From the NCBI GenBank assembly GCA_031551625.1, contig JAVBNJ010000069.1, positions 1 to 18,694 on the forward strand: a stretch of DNA of 18,694 nt, given 5' to 3'. Made by a program: the position numbers and the translations under genes. Numbering within the stretch: position 1 is the stretch's first letter; every line of letters starts with the position of its first letter. The stretch is from JAVBNJ01 sp031551625. Lineage in GTDB: Bacteria > Bacteroidota > Bacteroidia > Bacteroidales > UBA932. This document shows positions 6,535 to 12,993 of this stretch, in pieces. The notes beneath the pieces are model-generated. The model saw only the letters and a list, made by a program, of their open reading frames with translations, was not told the origin of the DNA and searched no databases.

Positions 6535-7215
6535 ATGAAAAAATCAAACAACCTCCGGCCATTCGTATTAGCAATGAGTTTGATGATAGGCTGTACTTTT
6601 CTATCAAGCTGTACTTCACAAAAGTTTACTGTTTCTCAAGTAAAGCAAGGTAAGCAGCTTCATGATGCGAGCAAAGCGACTACAAGTTTTTACCTCAATG
6701 TCTTTGTAAGGAAAGATGAAAAGACGAACACAGGGTGGGCAGTATTGTATACCGATAGTACTAACATTTATTTCGGAGATGTTATTAAGAAAGGACTATT
6801 TACAAAAGAAGAAACATTAACTGAATTATACAAAATTCCTATTGTGGAAATGGAAAGAGATATCCCGCTGTGGAGGGCTGATAACCTGCAAGAAGAATTA
6901 TTTTTCAAAATTATGGGATATGTAGCGCCTTCATATTCTATATATGCTGATGGAATAGACGTAACGATTGTTAATCAAAATGACAGTGTAACTTACCGGA
7001 TGGAAGGAGTCGATCTGCTTGCGCTACGTAGGCATTTCAATCTTTTAGATCTTCTTCCTTTTAGATTGGCTGATGTAATAATCGGCAAAGGTCACCGTTA
7101 TAAAGTATTCATAATAACGGATAGTAATTTCAATATTCTGAAACTGGAGGATGAATTGCGCAACGAGTTGCAGTTTGCTCATAGGAATTTCAATATTCCG
7201 AAACTGGAGGATTAA
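6535..7215 (+). CDS. Lipoprotein of unknown function with duplicated C-terminus
   Basis: The product begins MKKSNNLRPFVLAMSLMIGC and then TFLSSCTSQK: a basic start, a hydrophobic core and an LSSC lipobox, so a lipid-anchored export protein is likely. An ATG 18 bases upstream (6517) is in frame and would add six residues; I prefer 6535 because it gives the more usual signal peptide. The mature part has no motif I recognise; it alternates beta-type and charged segments. The last 31 codons contain NFNILKLED and NFNIPKLED 20 residues apart, from a 60-base tandem duplication. The gene is more AT-rich than its neighbours and has no clear promoter, and similar antisense remnants flank it, so it may be an acquired insert between the LemA operon and the VOC gene. 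Confidence 0.65.
   Translation: MKKSNNLRPFVLAMSLMIGCTFLSSCTSQKFTVSQVKQGKQLHDASKATTSFYLNVFVRKDEKTNTGWAVLYTDSTNIYFGDVIKKGLFTKEETLTELYKIPIVEMERDIPLWRADNLQEELFFKIMGYVAPSYSIYADGIDVTIVNQNDSVTYRMEGVDLLALRRHFNLLDLLPFRLADVIIGKGHRYKVFIITDSNFNILKLEDELRNELQFAHRNFNIPKLED
7121..7213 (+). repeat. 60-bp partial tandem duplication inside the lipoprotein gene
   Basis: The 33 bases at 7121-7153 recur at 7181-7213, exactly 60 bases later, with three differences. The period is 20 codons and keeps the frame, and the second copy ends at the stop codon. The result is a repeated NFN-I-x-KLED motif at the protein's C-terminus. Confidence 0.8.
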
Positions 7216-7245
7216 AATCAAATGTTGTTTAAATGAAGAATGTAC

Positions 7246-7362
7246 CGACAGCTCACTTGTGCCTGCTTAGCAGGCAGACATCGGTTATTTCAGATGTATC
7301 ATCTACATTGGCTTTTATTTCATAAGATGGTTTCACATGCAGCAAGCCCGTGAACAAAGATG
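7246..7362 (-). pseudogene. Second antisense remnant with a YEIKA motif
   Basis: On the minus strand an open stretch of 38 codons without ATG reads FTGLLHVKPSYEIKANVD and on through DTSEITDVC to a stop. It shares T-x-x-L, YEIKA, a D three residues later and (V/I)TD with the remnant at 6403-6516. No start codon or promoter is visible. Both copies point the same way and bracket the lipoprotein gene. Confidence 0.35.
7260..7276. repeat. Short palindrome TGCCTGC-TTA-GCAGGCA
   Basis: A perfect 7-bp stem with a 3-base loop lies 45 bases after the lipoprotein stop. There is no T-run after it on either strand, so it is a poor terminator. GC-rich palindromes of this kind (GCCTGC/GCAGGC) are, from memory, common in Bacteroidetes intergenic DNA. 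Confidence 0.5.
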
Positions 7363-7410
7363 TAGAAAACTAAAGGTGAAAAATATAAACAACTTAAAAT
7401 AAAACTAATT

Positions 7411-7821
7411 ATGAAATTTAGCAACGTGAGACTATTGGTCAATGACTACAAAAAATGTTTCAAATTTTACACCGATAAACTCGGATTAGAACCTGCGTGG
7501 GGAGATGAAGAGGGCTGTTATGCCTCTTTCAAAGTAGCCGAAGGGATAGAAGGTTTTGCCCTATTTGTTTCTGATTTTATGGCTCCGGCAGTGGGTAATG
7601 CCGAAAAAACACAACCGGCCGGATACCGTGAAAAATCAATGATATCTTTTGAAGTGGAAAATGTGGATGAAACCTATCGAACGCTTCAAATTAAAGGCGT
7701 TGATTTTATAAACCAACCCACCGATATGCCCGATTGGGGAATGCGGGTTGTTCATTTACGAGATCCTGAAGAAAACCTGATTGAACTTTTCACGCCTTTG
7801 AAAGTAGAGAAAATAAATTAA
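7411..7821 (+). CDS. VOC (glyoxalase/bleomycin-resistance fold) family protein
   Basis: A 136-residue single-domain protein of the vicinal oxygen chelate fold. It has the two paired beta-alpha-beta-beta-beta modules: NVRLLVNDYKKCFKFYTDKL (5-24) with a second half beginning around KSMISFEVENVDETYRTLQI (about 72-91). It ends with the common MRVVHLRDPEENLIELFTPL (about 111-130). The first-strand metal position, usually His in glyoxalase I, is not His here. I therefore read it as a general VOC protein with unknown substrate, not as a confirmed lactoylglutathione lyase. It is a single gene, 195 bases after the lipoprotein gene and convergent with lipB across 67 bases. I see no clear promoter. Confidence 0.88.
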   Translation: MKFSNVRLLVNDYKKCFKFYTDKLGLEPAWGDEEGCYASFKVAEGIEGFALFVSDFMAPAVGNAEKTQPAGYREKSMISFEVENVDETYRTLQIKGVDFINQPTDMPDWGMRVVHLRDPEENLIELFTPLKVEKIN

Positions 7822-7823
7822 GC

Positions 7824-7883
7824 CGTTTCAAGTGCCGTTGTCCGGGCGAGTTCTTTTCAACAGGCAGCAGTACGCCCGAAACG
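7824..7883. repeat. Inverted repeat between convergent VOC and lipB genes
   Basis: CGTTTC (7824-7829) pairs with GAAACG (7878-7883), and CGGGCG (7843-7848) pairs with CGCCCG (7873-7878); the two stems share one base, so they can form only partly together. The gap is the shared 3' end of two converging genes, so it may help end transcription in both directions. No T-run supports this. Confidence 0.3.
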
Positions 7884-7888
7884 TTGCA

Positions 7889-8548
7889 TTATTTCCGTTG
7901 TAATTCTTCTTCGAAATAGTTGCGCAGCCACCCTTTTACTTCATTCATGTCCACCGGATGGCCTGTTTCTTTTTGAATAGAAGTAACGCCTTTGTCCACA
8001 AAACCGCAAGGATTGATGTGGTTGTAGTACGTTAAATCCGTATTTACATTCAAGGCAAAGCCGTGCGTGGTAATAAACCGTGAAGCATGTACGCCAATGG
8101 CGCAGATTTTCCGTGCGGTCGGTTTATCGGAATCTATCCACACGCCTGTGGCGCCCTCCAACCGTTCGGCCATAATACCATAGTGCTGTAACGTGCGGAT
8201 AATTACTGCTTCGATTTTAAAAATATATTCTTTCAATCCAATGCGCAAGCGTTCCAAATCCAGAACCGGATAGCCGACAATCTGCCCGGGTCCGTGGTAG
8301 GTAATATCCCCTCCCCTATCGACATGGTAATACGTGGCGTTTATACGTTTTAAAAACGCATCACTAATTAAAAAATTACTGGTTTTACCATTGCGCCCAA
8401 GCGTATATACATGCGGATGTTCACAAAAAATAATTTGCGATACGCTTTCTTCCGGCGTATCTTTCAATGCCAATAGTTGGGCAGCAATGTCACGCTGCTC
8501 GTCCCACGCCTGCTGATAATCTATTAATTCCCAATCAACGAATTTCAT
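7889..8548 (-). CDS. lipB: Octanoyltransferase (LipB)
   Basis: LipB moves the octanoyl group from octanoyl-ACP to the lipoyl lysine of 2-oxoacid dehydrogenase E2 subunits and the glycine-cleavage H protein; LipA then adds sulfur. Family motifs are GRNGKTSN (51-58), DRGGDITYHGPGQIVGYPVLDL (77-98), KICAIGVHASRFITTHGFALNV (147-168) and NPCG (179-182). The thioester-forming Cys fits C181 and the catalytic Lys fits K147; their spacing of 34 residues matches E. coli K135 and C169. I chose ATG at 8548 (MKFVDWELIDYQQAW), which begins the known fold and gives 219 residues. An upstream in-frame ATG at 8644 would add 32 residues translated from intergenic repeat DNA. It is last in the minus-strand series after lipA. 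Confidence 0.96.
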   Translation of the reverse strand: MKFVDWELIDYQQAWDEQRDIAAQLLALKDTPEESVSQIIFCEHPHVYTLGRNGKTSNFLISDAFLKRINATYYHVDRGGDITYHGPGQIVGYPVLDLERLRIGLKEYIFKIEAVIIRTLQHYGIMAERLEGATGVWIDSDKPTARKICAIGVHASRFITTHGFALNVNTDLTYYNHINPCGFVDKGVTSIQKETGHPVDMNEVKGWLRNYFEEELQRK

Positions 8549-8562
8549 TTGAACTCTTTTTG

Positions 8563-8590
8563 TCCACGAATTACACGAATAACACGAATT
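8563..8590 (-). repeat. Dispersed repeat copy 1 (CACGAATTA type)
   Basis: Three 9-base units CACGAATTA, CACGAATAA, CACGAATTT follow in tandem from 8565. The copy lies 15 bases upstream of the lipB start. It differs at 3 of 28 positions from the copies at 8692-8719 (opposite orientation) and 9599-9626 (same orientation). Confidence 0.8.
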
Positions 8591-8637
8591 TTTTAAGAAC
8601 AAAAAAACTACAGAAATATTACACAAATTATTTTTTG

Positions 8638-8650
8638 CTTGCAAAGCAAG
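8638..8650. repeat. Small palindrome in the lipA-lipB gap
   Basis: CTTGC (8638-8642), AAA, GCAAG (8646-8650) form a perfect 5-bp stem. A-rich DNA follows on the minus strand, so it lacks the U-run of a terminator for lipA. Confidence 0.3.
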
Positions 8651-8691
8651 TAATTAGTGTCATTCTCATTTAGTGTCTCAATGTACATCTC

Positions 8692-8719
8692 AATTCGTGA
8701 AATTAGTGTAATTCGTGGA
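8692..8719 (+). repeat. Dispersed repeat copy 2, inverted
   Basis: The reverse complement of this stretch is identical over 28 bases to the copy at 9599-9626 and matches copy 1 at 25 of 28. It lies just after the lipA stop codon. With copy 1 it makes an inverted pair separated by 101 bases across the lipA-lipB gap. Confidence 0.8.
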
Positions 8720-8724
8720 TGAAA

Positions 8725-9603
8725 TTATAACTTTATCTTAGAATGTACAAAACTTTGCTCAGCCATATACGACGAACGCACAAGTGGGCCGCTTTCGATA
8801 TTATCGAAGCCCATTGCCACGCCTTCCTTTTTGTAGATTTCGAATTGTTCGGGCGTTACATAATCGGCCACCGGAATATTATTTGTGGTCGGTTGCAAGT
8901 ATTGCCCGATGGTAAACAAACGTACGCCTGCATCGCGTGCATCGCACATGGTTTGCAGCACTTCTTCGGGCGTCTCACCCAATCCTACCATGATTCCCGT
9001 TTTGGCAATAGCTTCACTATCGGCTATGTATTTCAACACTTCCAGACTTCGACGATAGTCTGCCCGTGAACGCACTTGCGAGCTAAGCCGTTCAATGGTT
9101 TCGAGATTGTGGCCGATGATATGCGGTTTAGCCGCAATTACTACATCCATCAATTCCTGTTTGGCATCAAAGTCGGGAATCAGCAGCTCTACAATTGTTT
9201 GTGGATTTTTCTCGCGAATGGCAGCTACTGTAGCCGCCCAATGCGCCGCGCCCTGATCGGGCATATCATCACGGTCAACCGACGTTATCACACAATGCTT
9301 GAGTTGCATCAGACGGATACTTTCGGCCACTTTCTGCGGTTCAGCCGCATCGGGAGCCAGTGGTTTACCGGTTTTAGTAGCGCAGAATTTACACGAGCGC
9401 GTGCAAATATCGCCGAGTATCATAAACGTAGCAGTACCGCAGCTCCAGCATTTTCCGATGTTCGGGCATTTTCCGCTGCTGCAAATAGTGTGCAGGTTAT
9501 TATCTTCAACAATCTTTCGAACTGTTGCATATTGCGGGCTTTCACCCAAATTCAATTTTATTTTCAACCACGAAGGTTTTCTTTCTATACTTTTTTTGTC
9601 CAC
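8725..9603 (-). CDS. lipA: Lipoyl synthase (LipA)
   Basis: LipA is a radical-SAM enzyme that inserts two sulfur atoms into protein-bound octanoyl groups to give lipoate. The auxiliary cluster cysteines fit C41, C46 and C52 (CSSGKCPNIGKC), the radical-SAM cluster is CTRSCKFC (C67, C71, C74), and the C-terminal RSSY (276-279) supplies the auxiliary-cluster serine. A further Cys at 55 (CWSCGTATF) stands where relatives usually have Arg or Ala. Length is 292 residues, typical for the family. The start is GTG at 9603: a TAA lies two codons upstream, no ATG is near, and relatives begin about eight residues before the KPxWLK motif seen at 9-14. That GTG belongs to a dispersed repeat. lipB follows 176 bases downstream on the same strand. 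Confidence 0.96.
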   Translation of the reverse strand: MDKKSIERKPSWLKIKLNLGESPQYATVRKIVEDNNLHTICSSGKCPNIGKCWSCGTATFMILGDICTRSCKFCATKTGKPLAPDAAEPQKVAESIRLMQLKHCVITSVDRDDMPDQGAAHWAATVAAIREKNPQTIVELLIPDFDAKQELMDVVIAAKPHIIGHNLETIERLSSQVRSRADYRRSLEVLKYIADSEAIAKTGIMVGLGETPEEVLQTMCDARDAGVRLFTIGQYLQPTTNNIPVADYVTPEQFEIYKKEGVAMGFDNIESGPLVRSSYMAEQSFVHSKIKL

Positions 9604-9626
9604 GAATTACACTAATTTCACGAATT
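9599..9626 (-). repeat. Dispersed repeat copy 3, overlapping the lipA start
   Basis: Identical over 28 bases to the reverse complement of 8692-8719. On the minus strand it ends ...AATTCGTGGA, and the GTG in it is the only usable lipA start codon. Copy 1 stands in the same orientation shortly before lipB. Confidence 0.85.
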
Positions 9627-9664
9627 ATTAATTATAAACTTACGCCATCAAAATTTCACGAATT

Positions 9665-9681
9665 ATTGCGCTTTGCGCAAT
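9665..9681. repeat. Palindrome ATTGCGC-TTT-GCGCAAT
   Basis: A perfect 7-bp stem with a 3-base loop, 24 bases past the fprA stop in its direction of transcription. The following bases (AATTCG on the minus strand) are not a T-run, so at best it is a weak terminator or an mRNA 3'-end stem. Confidence 0.45.
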
Positions 9682-9717
9682 CTTGAAATTTTGGAATCAT
9701 GAAATCATTGAATTATT
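9682..9717. repeat. Short-period repeat covering the fprA stop codon
   Basis: Four degenerate 9-base units run in tandem: CTTGAAATT, TTGGAATCA, TGAAATCAT, TGAATTATT. The fprA stop (9705-9707) and its last four codons (KIIQ) lie inside it. Confidence 0.45.
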
Positions 9718-10892
9718 TTCGCCATCGCAAGCGCCAACGCATCACACCCGGCTACCTTGTCGGCAGTGGGGTTACCAAACACTTCCACAGCTTCGGCAAC
9801 CTGCGGCCATGCAAGGTCTTCCACGGTTTTGAGGATACGCTTCGCACCGCCGCCATTCCAGCTACCGGTACCGAATACGCCTACCTGCTTATTTTTCGGG
9901 GCAATGTGTTCCAGTTCGGTACACAATTGTTCCATCATCGGGTGGGCATGACCGTTGTAGGCACAGCTTCCGAGAATCAAACCTTTATATTTCCAAATTT
10001 CACTTAGGATAAACGATACGTGTGTTTTCGACACATCGAATACACGTACTTCGCGGATACCTTGTTCGGTCAAGCGGCGAGCAATGTAGTCGGCCATTTT
10101 TTCGGTATTTCCGTACATGGATGCAAAAGCGATAACGACACCTTTCTCCGATTCATACGAACTGTATTTGTCGTACAAATCGACAATTTTTGACGGATGG
10201 CGCCTCCAAATGAGGCCATGCGTGGGGCAAATAGTACAGACCTGTATTCCGTTCAATTTTGCCAACGCTTTTTGCACCATATTGCAATAGGGACCTACAA
10301 TATTGGAGAAATAGCGGCGCGTTTCGCTTTCGTAGTAATCGGTATTCACTTCGTCATCGAAAATACCGCCTTCGAAAGCGCCGAACGAACCAAAGGCATC
10401 GCCCGTGAACAACACTTTTTCGGTCGAGTCGTAGGTCATCATGGTTTCGGGCCAGTGTACCCATGGTGTCATCACAAATTGTAATTGGTGGTGTCCGAGG
10501 TCAAGCGTAGAACCGTCTTTCACTTCCAGCAAATGATCCGTGATGCCGAAATACGACTCCAGCATTTTAAATGTTTTGGCATTACCCACTACCTGAATAG
10601 CCGGGTAGCGGCGCACCAGCGCACCGATCATGCCGGCATGGTCGGGCTCCATGTGGTTAATAATTACATAATCCAATGTACGCCCTTGCAGCACCTTTTC
10701 CACCTGATCCAAATAATCGGCAGACACAACAGTGTCAATCGTATCGACCAACGCCGTTTTATCATCGGTTATTAAATAAGAATTATAGGCTACGCCTTGC
10801 GGCAATGGCCACATATTTTCGAACAGGTGTTTGCGGCGATCGTTTGCACCCACCCAATATATTTGTTCTGCTACTTTTACTTGAAAATTCAT
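9705..10892 (-). CDS. fprA: FprA-family A-type flavoprotein (flavodiiron protein)
   Basis: Flavodiiron proteins reduce O2 to water or NO to N2O in the cytosol and protect anaerobes and microaerophiles. The N-terminal metallo-beta-lactamase-like domain (about 1-245) has the complete diiron set: H80, E82, D84 and H85 in NHMEPDHAG, H146 in PWVHWPET, D165 in GDAFGSFGAF, and H225 in PTHGLIWR. The C-terminal flavodoxin domain (about 252-395) has the FMN phosphate loop SMYGNTEKM (258-266) and GTGSWNGGG. At 395 residues it is a class A protein with no extra rubredoxin or reductase domain, so it needs an external electron donor, which is not in the window. The gene starts 20 bases after ligA ends; a -7 element overlapping the ligA end suggests its own promoter. 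Confidence 0.96.
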   Translation of the reverse strand: MNFQVKVAEQIYWVGANDRRKHLFENMWPLPQGVAYNSYLITDDKTALVDTIDTVVSADYLDQVEKVLQGRTLDYVIINHMEPDHAGMIGALVRRYPAIQVVGNAKTFKMLESYFGITDHLLEVKDGSTLDLGHHQLQFVMTPWVHWPETMMTYDSTEKVLFTGDAFGSFGAFEGGIFDDEVNTDYYESETRRYFSNIVGPYCNMVQKALAKLNGIQVCTICPTHGLIWRRHPSKIVDLYDKYSSYESEKGVVIAFASMYGNTEKMADYIARRLTEQGIREVRVFDVSKTHVSFILSEIWKYKGLILGSCAYNGHAHPMMEQLCTELEHIAPKNKQVGVFGTGSWNGGGAKRILKTVEDLAWPQVAEAVEVFGNPTADKVAGCDALALAMAKIIQ

Positions 10893-10912
10893 ATGTAGTG
10901 TATTAAAAAAGT

Positions 10913-12907
10913 TTACAAAGATACTAATTTATAAAACTCCTCTTCTCCGATTATTTTCACACCTAGCTTTTCGGCTTTGTCGAGCTTGGAACCACCTTTG
11001 TCGCCGGCCAATAAATAAGAAGTTTTGCCGGACACGGCGCTACTCACGGTGCCGCCGTGTTGCTCGATAATTGTTTTAAAATCGTCGCGCGGACGACTAA
11101 GCGTACCGGTAATCACAAAAGACAAGCCGGCAAGCGAATCCGATAACTGTGCCCGGGCTTCGGCTTCCATACGAACACCCGCATGGCGCAAGGCTTCTAC
11201 AATTTTACGATTATCTTCGTCGGCAAAATAAGCGATAATACTTTTGGCAATACGTTCGCCGACTTCGTCGATTTCGAGCAATTGTTCTTCGGAAGCGCTT
11301 GCCAACGTATCAATAGAGCGCATGGCATCCGCTATTTTACGGGCGGTAGTTTCACCTACATATCGAATACCTAATGCCAACAGCACTTTCGAGAAAGGGA
11401 TGTTTACCGAATCGGCAATGCTCTTAATCAGGTTTTCGGCCGACTTCTCGCCCCACCCTTCGAAGTGCTGTAAGTCTTCTTTTTTTAATTTGTATAAATC
11501 GCCGGCATTTTTGATCAACCCTTTGCTGAACAACAATTCCACGGTGGCTTCGCCGGCTGTAATATTCATGGCCTTACGGCTCACGAAGTGTTCAATTCGT
11601 CCCAAAATTTGCGGCGGGCAGTGCGCATCGTTCGGGCAATAGTGTTTTGCCTCGCCTTCGTCGCGGATTAACTCCGCCCCGCATTCGGGGCAATGGGTAA
11701 TGTATTCAAAAGGCTTACTATGGGCAGGACGTTGCAATTTATCGACACCCACTACCTTCGGAATAATCTCACCGCCTTTTTCGACAATCACTTTGTCGTG
11801 CAGGCGAATATCGAGCAATTCCATCTGATCGGCATTGTGCAACGATGCGCGTTTCACAGTCGTTCCCGCCAGTTGCACGGGTTGCAGATTCGCCACCGGT
11901 GTAATGGCGCCGGTGCGCCCCACTTGAAAGTCAACCGACAGCAGTTCGGTAACGGCTTGTTCGGCTTTGAATTTAAACGCGGTCGCCCAGCGTGGCGATT
12001 TAGCGGTCATGCCCAACCGGCGTTGTTGGGCATAGGAATTTACTTTTATAACGACACCATCGGTGGCGTAGGGCAAGGACTTACGCGCTTCGTCCCAATG
12101 ATTGATATACGCAAAAATCTCCTCAATTGTACGGCATTTTTTAAAATGGTCGGACACATGAAAACCCCATTTACGGGCGTGTTCCAAACTTTCGTAGTGG
12201 GTTTCGAAAGGCAGGCTGTCGCCCAGCAAATAGTATAAAAAGCAATCCAGCCCGCGGTGTGCCACTTCTTTACTGTCCAGCAATTTCAACGAACCGGCGG
12301 CCGCATTGCGCGGATTGGCAAATGGCGTTTCTCCGTCTACTTCACGTTCATGATTCAAGCGCTCGAATGCCGCGAACGGCATAAAAATTTCGCCACGTAT
12401 TTCAAATTCAAGCGGAATGCCATGCCCGTGTAGCTGATGCGGAATACTTTTAATGGTTTTTACATTCAACGTTACATCGTCGCCTTTTTCGCCATCGCCA
12501 CGTGTCACAGCTTGGTGCAAGCGGCCGTTCACATAAGCAAGACCAATTGCAGTACCATCAAATTTGAGCTCGCAAACATATTCCGGCTCGCTATCCAACG
12601 TTTTGCGCACACGGTTGTCGAACTCGCGCAATTCTTCGAGCGAGTAGGTGTTGCCGAGCGACATCATCGGGTATTTGTGCTTCACTTGCACAAATTCTTT
12701 GGTAATGTCGCTACCCACATATTGCGTGGGTGAGTCGGAAGTTACCAGTTGCGGAAATTTTTTTTCGATACCGGTCAACTCCTGCAACAACAAATCGTAC
12801 TCGAAATCGGTAATCGACGGCCTGTTTTCTACATAGTAGCGGCGATTATGCTCTTCGATCGTTTTACGCAGTGTAGCGGCACGTTTGGTAGCTTCAACTA
12901 AATTCAT
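10913..12907 (-). CDS. ligA: NAD+-dependent DNA ligase (LigA)
   Basis: LigA seals nicks in DNA during replication and repair using NAD+. The 664-residue protein has the full domain order. The Ia domain carries the NAD-binding region YYVENRPSITDFEYD (24-38). The adenylation domain has the nucleophilic Lys at K115 in ELKFDG, with TRGDG (135-139) and DGVVIKV (283-289). An OB fold with RTGAITPVAN (331-340) follows. The zinc finger uses C406, C409, C424 and C430. A helix-hairpin-helix region (about 450-580) and a C-terminal BRCT domain (about 588-664, LSFVITGTLSRPRDDF) complete it. The first hairpin reads AMNITAGEATVELLF, where relatives usually have NIxxLGxxTV, so it is slightly altered. It lies 86 bases downstream of the M28 gene, with repeat DNA between them. 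Confidence 0.98.
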   Translation of the reverse strand: MNLVEATKRAATLRKTIEEHNRRYYVENRPSITDFEYDLLLQELTGIEKKFPQLVTSDSPTQYVGSDITKEFVQVKHKYPMMSLGNTYSLEELREFDNRVRKTLDSEPEYVCELKFDGTAIGLAYVNGRLHQAVTRGDGEKGDDVTLNVKTIKSIPHQLHGHGIPLEFEIRGEIFMPFAAFERLNHEREVDGETPFANPRNAAAGSLKLLDSKEVAHRGLDCFLYYLLGDSLPFETHYESLEHARKWGFHVSDHFKKCRTIEEIFAYINHWDEARKSLPYATDGVVIKVNSYAQQRRLGMTAKSPRWATAFKFKAEQAVTELLSVDFQVGRTGAITPVANLQPVQLAGTTVKRASLHNADQMELLDIRLHDKVIVEKGGEIIPKVVGVDKLQRPAHSKPFEYITHCPECGAELIRDEGEAKHYCPNDAHCPPQILGRIEHFVSRKAMNITAGEATVELLFSKGLIKNAGDLYKLKKEDLQHFEGWGEKSAENLIKSIADSVNIPFSKVLLALGIRYVGETTARKIADAMRSIDTLASASEEQLLEIDEVGERIAKSIIAYFADEDNRKIVEALRHAGVRMEAEARAQLSDSLAGLSFVITGTLSRPRDDFKTIIEQHGGTVSSAVSGKTSYLLAGDKGGSKLDKAEKLGVKIIGEEEFYKLVSL
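10916..10923 (-). promoter_or_regulatory. -7 element for fprA, inside the end of ligA
   Basis: Read on the minus strand this is TATCTTTG, a full TAnnTTTG match, 23 bases before the fprA start. It overlaps the last codons of ligA. No -33 TTG is found at the right distance. Confidence 0.5.
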
Positions 12908-12927
12908 TACTTCTTATTTTTATTCTT

Positions 12928-12982
12928 CCACAAAGTTCACAAAGGTTTAAACACAGAGGCACAAAGCCGCGGAGACACAGAG
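12928..12982. repeat. CACAAAG/CACAGAG short-period repeat upstream of ligA
   Basis: The stretch begins with CACAAAGTT and CACAAAGGT in tandem and continues with CACAGAGG, CACAAAGC and CACAGAG at 8-base steps. This matches a style of intergenic repeat I know from many Bacteroidetes genomes. It fills most of the 86-base gap between the M28 gene and ligA. Confidence 0.55.
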
Positions 12983-12993
12983 TTTTTTGACCT

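Noticed and set aside
8549..8644. N-terminal extension of LipB to 8644
   Set aside because: The 32 extra residues are translated from the CACGAATTA repeat and AT-rich spacer; LipB homologues begin near MKFVDWELIDYQ.
9076..9631. Plus-strand frames opposite lipA
   Set aside because: They are antisense shadows of a strongly conserved radical-SAM gene.
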